Shown here: in pieces, positions 56,107 through 64,000 of the stretch
Numbering within the stretch: position 1 is the first letter of the stretch
Layout of the letters: the number at the start of each line of letters is the position of its first letter
From: an uncultured Lachnospiraceae bacterium
GTDB lineage: Bacteria; Bacillota; Clostridia; Lachnospirales; Lachnospiraceae
Direction of reading: 5' to 3'
NCBI GenBank assembly: GCA_934899185.1
Contig: CAKXYI010000005.1
Span: 1-64,000, forward strand
DNA length: 64,000 bases
The notes under the pieces: generated by a model
What the model was told of the DNA's origin: nothing
Database searches by the model: none
What the model saw: the letters and a program-made list of their open reading frames with translations, nothing else
Program-made: the position numbers and the translations under genes

Positions 56107-56140
56107 GGATGCGAGGAAGAATTTAGAGAAAATATAAGAA

Positions 56141-56168
56141 AAGGCTGTAGCGATCATGCTACAGCCTT
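56141..56168. terminator. Bidirectional terminator overlapping the AraC gene end
   Basis: Perfect 11-bp stem AAGGCTGTAGC (56141-56151) / GCTACAGCCTT (56158-56168). The stop codon of the minus-strand AraC gene lies inside the hairpin. Confidence 0.85.
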
Positions 56169-57370
56169 ACGTTTTGTTTACGATATTCGCCGGGAGCCAT
56201 GCCGACGATCTTTTGAAAGGTATCCGAAAAATAAGATCTGGAATTAAAGGATAATTCGATGCTGATATCCAGAATACTGGTGTTGGTGGTGCTGAGGAGC
56301 ACCTTGGCGCGTTCGATCTTTTCACGCATGATGTACTCGGTAATGGTACAGCCCATTTCCTGTTTGAACTTGCGGGAAAAATAGTATTCGGAATAACCGG
56401 CGCGTTCTGCCAGATCACCAATGGAAAGTTTTTCATTGATATGTACGCCGATATAATCACAGCAGTTCTTTACAATAGAAGAGACACCCTCGGTCTGCTT
56501 GGATTCACAGACCTTTTTAAAGTAGGTCTGCATAAGATCCTGTGCTGTCTGATTCAGATCTTCGGCAGACCCGGCATCCTCGATCCTTTGTCCGAAAAAG
56601 TCGCAAAGATCATAGGCAATATCCGGCGAAACACCCCCATCGATGGATGCACGGGAGATCAGGGTTAAAAGCACAAAATCACTGTTTTTATCTGCGCGCA
56701 GACTATCTTTTGCCTTGTGCTGTACTCCGGTGCTGAGATGGGCGGAATTGGCAAAAGCCTTGATAAAATCAGGGTTGCCATCCTTAAATAATTGTAGAAA
56801 ACGCTGTTCGGATGCCCAGATACCGTGGTGCTTATTGGCAGTCGGTGCAAGGGTTGGTGAGTCGATGTTTCCCTTACTGAGCAGACTGGCCACGCTGGAT
56901 GTCGGGACGACCTGACCGACCGAAAGATAGTGTAACTGTACCGCATAATTCACTAGAAGATTGCTGGCGATGATCGGCAGGTCTGTCAGTGTCTTGGAGA
57001 CCATTGCCTTGGTCTTGATGGATAAATGACGTTCATCCATTTTTTTCACCAGTTCATTGTAGGAATTCTCCCCGGTAAAGGTCGGACCTAAAATATGGAT
57101 GGCATCAATGCTGCCATCTTCCGCCGGCGCAATATCGACCAGCCAGGCGATGTTAAAAAAAGAATAGATGATCCGCGGCTGGTAGGGCTGCGGGATCATA
57201 GGGATGAGCGGTGCCACCTGGATCTGGAACAAGGCATCAAAGCCCTGGTAATCATCCTCAGGATAAGAGGTGTAGACCAGTTGCATGTCACTGTTATAAG
57301 TCCATGCAAACAGGCGGTCCGTATGTAAGAGCAGATCCATATAGGCGTGTATTTTGTCTTGTTGATCCAT
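56159..57370 (-). CDS. AraC family transcriptional regulator
   Basis: The 403-residue protein has a long N-terminal ligand-sensing region (about 300 residues, no clear cupin) and a C-terminal AraC double helix-turn-helix: KLSIGDLAERAGYSEYYFSRKFKQEMG and TSILDISIELSFNSRSYFSDTFQKIVGMAPGEYR. It probably senses a sugar or glycoside and activates carbohydrate genes, with the rhamnosidase next door a likely target. It starts three bases after the small HPr-like gene, so the two are cotranscribed. Confidence 0.92.
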   Translation of the reverse strand: MDQQDKIHAYMDLLLHTDRLFAWTYNSDMQLVYTSYPEDDYQGFDALFQIQVAPLIPMIPQPYQPRIIYSFFNIAWLVDIAPAEDGSIDAIHILGPTFTGENSYNELVKKMDERHLSIKTKAMVSKTLTDLPIIASNLLVNYAVQLHYLSVGQVVPTSSVASLLSKGNIDSPTLAPTANKHHGIWASEQRFLQLFKDGNPDFIKAFANSAHLSTGVQHKAKDSLRADKNSDFVLLTLISRASIDGGVSPDIAYDLCDFFGQRIEDAGSAEDLNQTAQDLMQTYFKKVCESKQTEGVSSIVKNCCDYIGVHINEKLSIGDLAERAGYSEYYFSRKFKQEMGCTITEYIMREKIERAKVLLSTTNTSILDISIELSFNSRSYFSDTFQKIVGMAPGEYRKQNVRL

Positions 57371-57373
57371 TCC

Positions 57374-57610
57374 TTATTCCTCACATAAGAAGTTAGCAAG
57401 TACCGTGTAATCTGCATCATTATTGCAGCGGATGGTGCCATTTTCCAAGATGGATTCCTGTCCGGCAATGGAGCAGAAAACATATTGGCTCAAGGTAGAT
57501 GCGAGATTTAAGACGTCACCTTCATTGGAATCGAAAAACACATCATTCTTGCAGGATTTTACAGCAATCAAGAACTTTGCCAGATCGGCATCTTTTTTCA
57601 ATTTTTTCAT
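57374..57610 (-). CDS. Small protein, possibly HPr-fold-like
   Basis: The 78-residue product starts at ATG 57608-57610 behind AAAGGATG; a longer frame to 57670 lacks a ribosome site. The length and the strand pattern around AVKSCKNDVFFDSNEGDVLNLASTLSQYVF are reminiscent of HPr-like phosphocarrier relatives, but neither the active-site histidine nor a clear serine site is present. The family is not recognised with confidence. It precedes the AraC gene in a two-gene unit. Confidence 0.55.
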   Translation of the reverse strand: MKKLKKDADLAKFLIAVKSCKNDVFFDSNEGDVLNLASTLSQYVFCSIAGQESILENGTIRCNNDADYTVLANFLCEE

Positions 57611-57802
57611 AGTAATTGCATCCTTTCGTAAATTCAAATTTGTATTTATCCTACCACAAATTTGCAGCAAGGTGAAGAAAAGATGACGAAAAAGTGGAAA
57701 GAAAAGACAAAATCTGGTCGAAATATTGACGGGTAGAAGATAAAATAGGATCTGTTAAAAGAGAATGAAATCATGGTGATAAAGATATGGAGGTAAAGGA
57801 AT

Positions 57803-58648
57803 ATGGTAGTAACAAAGGCAATACAGCAGTTTCAGTTGCGCACTGTGATCGGTACAGAGGCAAAGGCGAAAGAGACTTTGCGCCTGATGGAAGAAGCCGG
57901 ATACGATGGCATTGAACTCTGTAGTTATATGATAAAGCATATGTCACTTACCATCCGGGCGATCACCCGCCTTGCAGGGATGCCGATGGGAAAGAGTGGC
58001 AATTTGGATTGGCACGCTCTTTTGGCAGATACCAATTTAAAAGTGGTCAGCATCCATCAGGATCTAGGAACCGTCAAACGTGTGCCGGAGGAAGTGATAG
58101 CAGAGGCCAAGTCTTATGGCACCAAGTATGTTGTCATCACAGGCATGCATCATTTTGATTATTCCGATAAAGAAGCCGTGGATGGTCTGATCGCAGATCT
58201 CAATGCTTGTGGGAAGCGTCTGAAGGAAGATGGTATTGAACTGCTCTACCACAATCATAACTGTGAGTTCCGCAAGATTGATGGTGTGACCGCTTACGAC
58301 CGCATCATGGCAAATACGGATCCGGAATATGTCAACTTTGAGTTTGATTCTTACTGGCCGACAGAGGCAGGGGTAAATACTGTGGACCTCATGCGTCGTC
58401 TGGGAAGCCGGATCAAGTTATATCATATCAATGACAGAGGAAGCCGTGTGGAGGGCAAGACATCATCTATCCTGACTTCCGACAGCATGGAACTGGGCTA
58501 TGGCAACATGGATCTTAAGACTATGGTCGACATTGTCAAAGAAAATGGTGTGGATGCTATCGTTCTGGAGAGTCACAAGAACTGGGTAGACAAATCCCCG
58601 ATCAAGTCCTTCCAGTTGAGCGCCAAGTTCATGAACGAGAATGTCTAA
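57803..58648 (+). CDS. Sugar phosphate isomerase/epimerase (xylose isomerase-like TIM barrel)
   Basis: The 281-residue protein belongs to the AP_endonuc_2-type TIM barrel family: GYDGIELCSYM at the start, ELLYHNHNCEFRKIDG with metal ligands, FEFDSYWPTEAGVNTVDLMRRLGSRIKLYHINDR, and DAIVLESHKNW. Members interconvert sugars or inositol derivatives. The substrate is unknown; sugar-gene neighbours fit carbohydrate use. GGAGG precedes the ATG. It is divergent from the AraC/HPr-like unit. Confidence 0.9.
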   Translation: MVVTKAIQQFQLRTVIGTEAKAKETLRLMEEAGYDGIELCSYMIKHMSLTIRAITRLAGMPMGKSGNLDWHALLADTNLKVVSIHQDLGTVKRVPEEVIAEAKSYGTKYVVITGMHHFDYSDKEAVDGLIADLNACGKRLKEDGIELLYHNHNCEFRKIDGVTAYDRIMANTDPEYVNFEFDSYWPTEAGVNTVDLMRRLGSRIKLYHINDRGSRVEGKTSSILTSDSMELGYGNMDLKTMVDIVKENGVDAIVLESHKNWVDKSPIKSFQLSAKFMNENV

Positions 58649-58716
58649 ACTTTGGTTGCCTATCACACGAAAAGTTGTTAAAATAAATTTATATGAGTTC
58701 GTGAGGTGGGGCATAC

Positions 58717-59478
58717 ATGAAAAAGGTTTTATTCGTTGGACATTTTAATGACAAGACAAAGCAGATACAAAAGGAACTGTCAAAGTTTGTTTCTATCCAA
58801 TTATGCTCGGACAATGTGACGATCGCCGAGAGTATGATGGGCATTTATGAGCCGGATCTGGTGCTGGTAAATGTTGAGGGATTTACGGACAGCCATCTGG
58901 AATTTTTCCAGATCTTAGCAGAAAAATACGCGACCACGCCGGTTGTTATCATTGGCAGTGAGGAGGCATATCATCGTTATGCCCTCTACGATATGTCAGG
59001 CCAGGTATCTTATGTAGATCCGCAGGATATGGCGGAGAATGGCATCTTAGAGGCCTTGATGGCGCGTGTGGATATTGATGCGGAAGTCTTGCCGGACGGC
59101 TCGATCGTATCCAAGGATGACCGCAAGATCGTCATGGTGGTGGACGATAGCCCAATGATGCTTCGTAGCATGAAACAGATGTTAGAGGAACGCTATCAGG
59201 TGACACTTGCCACTTCCGGTGAGCAGGCACTGACCATGATCGACAAGCGCAAGCCGGATCTGGTTGTCTTAGATTATGAGATGCCGGATTGTGACGGTAA
59301 GGAGACCTTAGCATTGATCCGTGCAAAGGAGGAGACCAAGGAGATTCCGGTTGTCTTTTTGACCGGGCATGGAGATGCAGAACATATCCGTTCTGTCTTG
59401 GATCTCAATCCAAGTGCATATTTCCTAAAGCCACCAAAGGCAGACAAGATTCTAGAGGTCTTAGGACAATTATTATAA
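58717..59478 (+). CDS. Double-receiver response regulator
   Basis: The 253-residue protein has two receiver domains and no output domain. The N-terminal one (1-125) is degenerate: LVLVNVEGFT lacks a clear phosphoacceptor aspartate. The C-terminal one (about 137-253) is intact: VMVVDDSP, VVLDYEMPDCDG with the aspartate, FLTGHG and FLKPP lysine. It may work as a phosphate sink or an adaptor in a phosphorelay. No kinase is adjacent. A terminator follows. Confidence 0.88.
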   Translation: MKKVLFVGHFNDKTKQIQKELSKFVSIQLCSDNVTIAESMMGIYEPDLVLVNVEGFTDSHLEFFQILAEKYATTPVVIIGSEEAYHRYALYDMSGQVSYVDPQDMAENGILEALMARVDIDAEVLPDGSIVSKDDRKIVMVVDDSPMMLRSMKQMLEERYQVTLATSGEQALTMIDKRKPDLVVLDYEMPDCDGKETLALIRAKEETKEIPVVFLTGHGDAEHIRSVLDLNPSAYFLKPPKADKILEVLGQLL

Positions 59479-59485
59479 ATATGAC

Positions 59486-59520
59486 AGGCTGTATTCCCCA
59501 AGAGGAAGTACAGCCTTTTT
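59486..59520 (+). terminator. Intrinsic terminator after the double-receiver gene
   Basis: AGGCTGTA (59486-59493) pairs with TACAGCCT (59509-59516), followed by TTTTT. Confidence 0.88.
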
Positions 59521-59556
59521 CTGCGTTGTAAAAAGGAGGAGAGAAAGGAAATCGAT

Positions 59557-60540
59557 ATGAAATGTTTGAGTTGTGGCAAGATCTTTGATTATGACAAATA
59601 TTATGGTATTTGCCCCAAGTGTGGAACTTACAACAAACCCAATGTGCAGGCAGATGCCGGGGCACAGACGGATCAGTGGTTTAACGGAGAAGATCCATGC
59701 AAGGATGTGCAGGAGCGGCAGACGGAGGACCACCATAGTCAGCATGCCGAGCAGGTCGACTCGCCGTATGTGAATGCCGAGACTTACGACTATGTAAAGC
59801 CGACAAAGCCGGTGCCAAGCCGAGATGAAAAAGCAGCAAAGACGCGCAAGACGCTCATCCTGCTCATCAGTATTCTGATCATTTTATCTATTGTCTTTGC
59901 TGTTGTGAAGAACGTTGTCGTAGGATTTTTCGGATCGTCTGAGTCTTGGAGCAACGTCCATGTCGATGTAGAGGAAGCGACCGTGGTAGATGCAGAGTTG
60001 GGAGAGGAAGTTCTGGTAGAAGATGAGTATGGACGCAGTCTGAAAGTTTCCGGTGTGGAACTTCTGGCAGAGGCAGATACCGTCGGGGGGCTGCCGACCG
60101 GGCAGCGATTGATCGCTGTGCGCGTGGAGTCAAATGAAGTGGCAGATCTTGACTATGATACCTATTCTTCTTCACCGGTGGGCGATTTCTTCCTTTATTA
60201 TGATGGTACTTATCGTTCCTGTGTTCCCCCTTACAAGTTTGATGATGGGGGCTTTGATGATGTCATTGGCAATCGCCAGGAAATCCAGACTTATGATTTC
60301 ACAAGTCAGAAAAACCATAGCGGTTATGTCTTTTTCTTTGTACCGGCGGATGCCAAGGAACTTGCTTTTGTCTACAGTGTGCAGAATGTAAAGAACGGGG
60401 ATCTGGTAGAATATGTCAGAGTTCCGTTGCTCTTGGAGAGTGCAGGGGAGGGGGATGCGCTTGGAACGCAATCCATGGATGAGAATATCACGACCCTGCC
60501 AAATACAGATGATGAAACAATGAAGCCGATTGTAGATTAG
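59557..60540 (+). CDS. Zinc-ribbon membrane protein with extracellular DUF4352-like domain
   Basis: The 327-residue protein starts with a zinc ribbon (C3, C6, C19, C22 in MKCLSCGK and GICPKCG), a charged linker, one membrane helix (about 92-117), and an outer beta domain from about 150 (GRSLKVSGVELLAE, GQRLIAVRVESNE) like the DUF4352 group. Such proteins are common in clostridia and of unknown function. First gene of a four-gene cluster ending in a LytTR regulator and a small membrane protein. Confidence 0.75.
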   Translation: MKCLSCGKIFDYDKYYGICPKCGTYNKPNVQADAGAQTDQWFNGEDPCKDVQERQTEDHHSQHAEQVDSPYVNAETYDYVKPTKPVPSRDEKAAKTRKTLILLISILIILSIVFAVVKNVVVGFFGSSESWSNVHVDVEEATVVDAELGEEVLVEDEYGRSLKVSGVELLAEADTVGGLPTGQRLIAVRVESNEVADLDYDTYSSSPVGDFFLYYDGTYRSCVPPYKFDDGGFDDVIGNRQEIQTYDFTSQKNHSGYVFFFVPADAKELAFVYSVQNVKNGDLVEYVRVPLLLESAGEGDALGTQSMDENITTLPNTDDETMKPIVD

Positions 60541-60553
60541 GAGGGGTGAGATC

Positions 60554-61081
60554 ATGCAGGAAAATGGAAAGAGAAAACGAGGCAATGGTGTGCTAGTTAT
60601 CGTTTTGATCATAGTTATCAGTATCTTCGCTTCGACCCTGTCTGATATGATCAGTTCGGTCAGCAACGCTTTAAACGGTTCCGATAACGTCCAGAGCGAG
60701 GCGGTTTTAGAGGGGGATATCACCATTGATTATCTGGGAAAGACCTATTTAGGAAACGCGCAGAATGGATTTTCCTACTATTCTATCAATGTGCCGGTCT
60801 ACAATAACGGCACTTATGAGATGGGAACCGGTTACGAGATCAGGCTCAGAGTCGAGGGAGAGGACTGGACGGATGTCGATGATTTTTATAACAACGACAC
60901 CACGGACTTTTCTTATTGTTATGATGACATCATACCGGCAGCCACATCCGGCATTGCCCATAGGATCTATCTGATCAAAGATGGTGTAAGTCAGGTGACG
61001 GCTACCTTCTATGATAACAGTGATGATTATTATGATGAAACGAACGGAACAGAATTCACCTTACAGATACCGACAGAATAG
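60554..61081 (+). CDS. Membrane-anchored extracellular protein of unknown function
   Basis: The 175-residue protein has a basic N-terminus, one membrane helix (about 13-33) and an outer beta-rich domain with many tyrosines and acidic residues. It is not recognised as a family. AGGAGGGGTGAG precedes the ATG, 13 bases after the zinc-ribbon gene, so the two are cotranscribed and probably act together at the cell surface. Confidence 0.7.
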   Translation: MQENGKRKRGNGVLVIVLIIVISIFASTLSDMISSVSNALNGSDNVQSEAVLEGDITIDYLGKTYLGNAQNGFSYYSINVPVYNNGTYEMGTGYEIRLRVEGEDWTDVDDFYNNDTTDFSYCYDDIIPAATSGIAHRIYLIKDGVSQVTATFYDNSDDYYDETNGTEFTLQIPTE

Positions 61082-61091
61082 GAAATGATCG

Positions 61092-61804
61092 ATGAGGATA
61101 GCAATCGTAGAAGATGAAAAAAATTTGCAAAACAACTGATAGATGATCTGCAGCAATACGGACAGGAGACAGGGCTTGCTGTGGATGTACGTTGGTTTAC
61201 GGATGGAGCGCAGATCATTGGCAACTACCGCCCGGAGTGGGATTTGATCTTATTGGATATTGATATGCCGACAATGGATGGTATCACGACTGCGCGGGCT
61301 ATCCGCAAGCAGGATACAGGTGTGCTTCTTATGTTTGTCACCAATCTTGCCCAATATGCGATCAAGGGTTATGAGGTAGAAGCCATTGATTATGTCTTAA
61401 AGCCAATCAACTATCAGGCATTAAAGATGAAAATGAACAAGGCCCTGCGTATCTATCGCAATACACAGGATGCATATGTCATGTTAAAAAAAGATGGCGA
61501 GACCATGCGTATCCCTTTGTCCCATATCTATTATATCGAGGTGTCGGGACATCGCCTGATCTATCATACCGCTGAGGGCAATATCGAAAAGTCCGGAGAT
61601 AAGACCCTGACTGTTTTAGAGGAGGAACTGCGGGATAGTGGATTTGCACGCTGTAACGCCTGCTATTTGGTCAATCTGCGTTTTGTGGAAGGTATGAACG
61701 AGCAGGAAGTTCTTGTGGGAGCGGATCATTTGGCAATTTCCAGAGGCAAGAAAAAGTCCTTTTCGCAGGAATTGCTGCAATATGCAAAAGGAAATGGTAA
61801 GTGA
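61092..61804 (+). pseudogene. LytTR response regulator with apparent frameshift
   Basis: ATG 61092 begins MRIAIVEDEKN, a receiver start, but frame 0 stops at 61137-61139. One base back, from AAA at 61121, the frame continues KFAKQLIDDLQQYG through DLILLDIDMPTMDG (phosphoacceptor), VLKPIN and a LytTR domain (ARCNACYLVNLRFVEGM) to 61804. The break lies at a run of seven A (61117-61123); eight would restore one 237-residue protein. It may be a sequencing or assembly indel, a real mutation, or slippage. No kinase is adjacent. Confidence 0.85.
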
Positions 61805-62120
61805 TGGAAGGGATCATAAAATTTTTTGCACCTGTCTGATCTATGATCTGACCTGCTGTGTGATCCTGCTGGTCGTTCAGGTGCAGCAGAAGCGGGAAGT
61901 AAATTTGCAGGCAGTGGTCATTGCGGCAAATGCTCTGGCTGAAAATGTAAATTATGCAAACCAGATTGGAGATGACAGTATGGTGAGTGCGATCGGAAAT
62001 AACAGTACGGTCATAAACAAGATACTGGTTGTCTTGGATATTCTGGCAGCGGTATTTATGGTGCTGGGTATTGTTGGTGTGGTAAAAGACCAGAAGTTGA
62101 AAAAGAAAATGCGTAAATAG
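61794..62120 (+). CDS. Small two-helix membrane protein of unknown function
   Basis: From ATG 61794 (AAAAGGA just upstream) the product has 108 residues with membrane helices near 18-36 (DLTCCVILLVVQV) and 76-96 (ILVVLDILAAVFMVLGIVGVV) and a KKKMRK tail. It overlaps the response regulator end by 11 bases. An ATG at 61804 gives only 11 codons. It could be a remnant or accessory subunit of a sensor; a kinase domain is not present. Confidence 0.6.
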   Translation: MVSDGRDHKIFCTCLIYDLTCCVILLVVQVQQKREVNLQAVVIAANALAENVNYANQIGDDSMVSAIGNNSTVINKILVVLDILAAVFMVLGIVGVVKDQKLKKKMRK

Positions 62121-62133
62121 AAAATGACCGAGT

Positions 62134-62176
62134 AAAGACCCGTGTCGTCAGTAAAATTGATGACATGGGTCTTTTT
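62134..62176 (+). terminator. Intrinsic terminator after the small membrane protein gene
   Basis: AAAGACCC (62134-62141) pairs with GGGTCTTT (62167-62174) with an inner TGTC/GACA helix, then TTT. Confidence 0.85.
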
Positions 62177-62203
62177 ATATTGTGGAGAAAGGTGGTGTAA
62201 AAG

Positions 62204-62244
62204 AAAGGGATGCGGTCCCACCCTACTTTGCCCCGCATCCCTTT
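62204..62244. other. GC-rich 12-bp inverted repeat upstream of pstS
   Basis: AAAGGGATGCGG (62204-62215) pairs perfectly with CCGCATCCCTTT (62233-62244). There is no T-run on either side, so it is not a clear terminator. Function unknown. Confidence 0.5.
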
Positions 62245-62286
62245 CCTATACCTTGCCCCCAATATAAAATGACACCTCTACGTTAT

Positions 62287-62341
62287 TTAACACAATTTTT
62301 ACACAGACCATCCCTTTCATTTTACAAAAGGATCTTATGAT
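62287..62341 (+). promoter_or_regulatory. PhoP-box-like repeats and -10 of the pst operon
   Basis: TTAACA (62287-62292) and TTTACA (62298-62303) have the 11-base period of Firmicute PhoP boxes; another TTTACA lies at 62321-62326. TATGAT (62336-62341) is a possible -10 box. The layout fits phosphate-starvation activation of pstS. Confidence 0.5.
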
Positions 62342-62397
62342 AGACCTCGTAAAGAAAATGAAAAGAAAAAGTCTATCAGACGAAAAGGAGATCAAAA

Positions 62398-63300
62398 ATG
62401 AAATTAAAGAAAATCGCCGCAACACTTCTTGTTGCAACATTAGCACTGGGCACCATGGTAGGATGCGGAAGCAAAGGAAATGACAATACAGCAGATGGCG
62501 CAGATCAGACAGGAGCATCCGGGGACATCACCATTCTTTCCCGTGAGGACGGATCCGGTACAAGAGGCGCATTCGTAGAACTCTTTGGTATTGAAGAAAA
62601 GGATGCAGACGGCAACAAGGTCGACATGACAACCGAGGATGCAAAGATCACAAACTCTACCTCTGTTATGATGACAACCGTTGCAGGAGATGTAAACTCT
62701 CTTGGTTATATCTCACTGGGATCATTAAACGATACTGTGACCGCTGTTAAGATTGATGGCGTAGAAGCAACCGCAGACAACGTATCCAATGGTACATACA
62801 AGATCGCCCGTCCGTTTAACATTGCAACCAAGGGCGAGGACTTAAGCGATGCAGCACAGGATTTCGTAAACTACATCCTGAGCAAAGACGGACAGCAGAT
62901 CATCACAGACAATGGTTACATCAGCGTGGGCGAGGGTAAGGAATTTACATCTAACAATGCATCCGGAAAACTCGTGATCGCAGGTTCCTCTTCTGTAACA
63001 CCGGTTATGGAAAAACTGGTAGAGGCTTATGGCAAGGTCAATGCAAATGTTGAGATCGAAGTACAGGAAAGTGATTCCTCAACCGGTATGCAATCAACCA
63101 TCGACGGTCTGTGTGACATCGGTATGGCATCCAGAGAGTTGAAGGATTCTGAAACCGAAGCAGGACTTGTGGCAACAGAGATCGCAAAAGACGGTATCGC
63201 AGTGATCGTAAACAATGACAGCGGAATCACAGATCTGACATCTGATCAGGTAAAGCAGATCTACACCGGTGAGATCCTTACATGGGATGAAGTAAAATAG
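62398..63300 (+). CDS. pstS: Phosphate ABC transporter substrate-binding lipoprotein, circularly permuted
   Basis: The 300-residue lipoprotein (lipobox ending at Cys23) has PstS motifs in swapped order. Residues 43-185 hold what is normally the second part (ILSREDGSGTRGAFVELFG, GYISLGSLND, VNYILSKDGQQIITDNGY). Residues 188-300 hold what is normally the first part (KLVIAGSSSVTPVMEKLVEAYG, CDIGMASRELKD, DGIAVIVNNDSG, YTGEILTWDEVK). The fold can still close because the permuted ends lie at the same place. It binds phosphate and delivers it to PstC/PstA. AAAAGGAG precedes the ATG. Confidence 0.92.
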   Translation: MKLKKIAATLLVATLALGTMVGCGSKGNDNTADGADQTGASGDITILSREDGSGTRGAFVELFGIEEKDADGNKVDMTTEDAKITNSTSVMMTTVAGDVNSLGYISLGSLNDTVTAVKIDGVEATADNVSNGTYKIARPFNIATKGEDLSDAAQDFVNYILSKDGQQIITDNGYISVGEGKEFTSNNASGKLVIAGSSSVTPVMEKLVEAYGKVNANVEIEVQESDSSTGMQSTIDGLCDIGMASRELKDSETEAGLVATEIAKDGIAVIVNNDSGITDLTSDQVKQIYTGEILTWDEVK

Positions 63301-63338
63301 GAATTCCCGACATTCAAGGAAATGAGAAAGGTCAGAAC

Positions 63339-64000
63339 ATGAAACATTTGAAAGAACAGATAATGAAGGTCATCTTTTTCATAGCGGCTTGCACTTCGGT
63401 GTTAGCCGTTGCCTTGATTTGCATCTTTTTATTCGCTAACGGACTTCCAGCGATGGGAAAGATCGGACTTGGCAAGTTCTTAACCGGCGTGATATGGAAA
63501 CCTTCAAATAATATATTTGGTATATTGCCTATGATCATGGGCAGTATCTATGTGACAGCCGGAGCCATTATCATCGGTGTACCGATCGGACTCTGTACAG
63601 CTGTTTTTATGGCGCATTATTGTCCGAAAAAGATCTATGGCATCTGTAAGGCGGCAGTCAATCTGATGGCTGGCGTACCATCCGTAGTCTATGGCTTTTT
63701 CGGACTGGTATGTATCGTGCCGCTCATGCAGGAATTGACCGGGCACGATGGTTCTACCATGCTGACGGCTTCCATCCTGCTTGGCATCATGATCCTGCCG
63801 ACCATTGTCAGCGTCTGTGAAGCTGCTATCCACAGTGTCCCGACACCATATTATGAAGGGGCACTTGCCCTAGGTGCGACCAAAGAGAGAAGCATTTTTC
63901 TGACGGTCATCCCGGCGGCAAAGTCCGGTATCGTAGCAGGTATCGTGCTGGGTATCGGCAGGGCAATCGGAGAGACGATGGCAGTTGTCATGGTTGCGGG
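63339..64000 (+). CDS. pstC: Phosphate ABC transporter permease PstC (3' truncated by window end)
   Basis: From ATG 63339 the frame is open to the end of the window (220 codons). It reads MKHLKEQIMKVIFFIAACTS, then PSNNIFGILPMIMGSIYVT, MAGVPSVVYGFFGLV, an EAA-type loop EGALALGATKERSIFLTVIPAAKSGI and GRAIGETMAVVMVAG, all PstC-like. It follows pstS by 38 bases and would form the membrane channel with PstA, expected just outside the window. Confidence 0.94.
   Translation, partial: MKHLKEQIMKVIFFIAACTSVLAVALICIFLFANGLPAMGKIGLGKFLTGVIWKPSNNIFGILPMIMGSIYVTAGAIIIGVPIGLCTAVFMAHYCPKKIYGICKAAVNLMAGVPSVVYGFFGLVCIVPLMQELTGHDGSTMLTASILLGIMILPTIVSVCEAAIHSVPTPYYEGALALGATKERSIFLTVIPAAKSGIVAGIVLGIGRAIGETMAVVMVA

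Overview
The window reads as chromosome of an anaerobic Firmicute of the Clostridia, most like a Lachnospiraceae gut bacterium. The basis is the rplKAJL-rpoBC-rpsLG-fusA-tuf order, strong AGGAGG ribosome sites, sigma-A promoters of the TTGACA-17-TATAAT type, a T-box leader, AgrC/LytTR-type signalling, SPxTG surface anchors and several lipoproteins. The genus call is inference; no 16S or tRNA gene is present.

Bases 1-15,725 are the conserved information-processing block: nusG (cut by the window edge), rplK, rplA, an L10 leader with attenuator, rplJ, rplL, rpoB, rpoC, rpsL, rpsG, fusA and tuf. Bases 15,800-31,150 hold ordinary accessory genes: an Ig-like lipoprotein, a ZIP metal transporter, a chemotaxis receptor, lrgAB with a cytidylate-kinase-like gene, a VTT membrane protein, a CstA transporter behind a T-box, a gamma-carbonic-anhydrase/DUF3877 fusion, a cysteine-type ABC importer with a leader peptide and palindromic operator, and an AAA/DUF4143 ATPase preceded by four 12-bp repeats at an exact 33-bp period.

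Bases 31,400-39,320 are the most interesting stretch. A lone LytTR regulator sits under a promoter carrying a 21-bp-period direct repeat and is translationally coupled to the first of two SPxTG-anchored surface proteins. Next comes a four-gene signalling operon: two paralogous polytopic membrane proteins that end just after an AgrC-like H-box and have no ATPase, a LytTR response regulator, and a separate membrane-bound GHKL ATPase with no H-box histidine. Together they look like a histidine kinase split between polypeptides. A brnT remnant with intact brnA and an ECF sigma/DUF4179 anti-sigma pair follow.

Bases 41,670-49,920 form a nitrogen-scavenging or amine-catabolism locus: TauE-type exporter, PucR regulator, class III aminotransferase, iron alcohol dehydrogenase, GltS-type symporter, P-II-like protein and amidohydrolase. 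Amine to aldehyde to alcohol with product export is the inferred flow; taurine to isethionate is one candidate, GABA or beta-alanine are others. The rest holds xpaC-telA, a glycerophosphodiesterase, an alpha-L-rhamnosidase with a convergent AraC regulator, a sugar isomerase, a double-receiver protein, an envelope cluster containing a LytTR response regulator with an apparent frameshift, and the start of a pst operon whose PstS appears circularly permuted.
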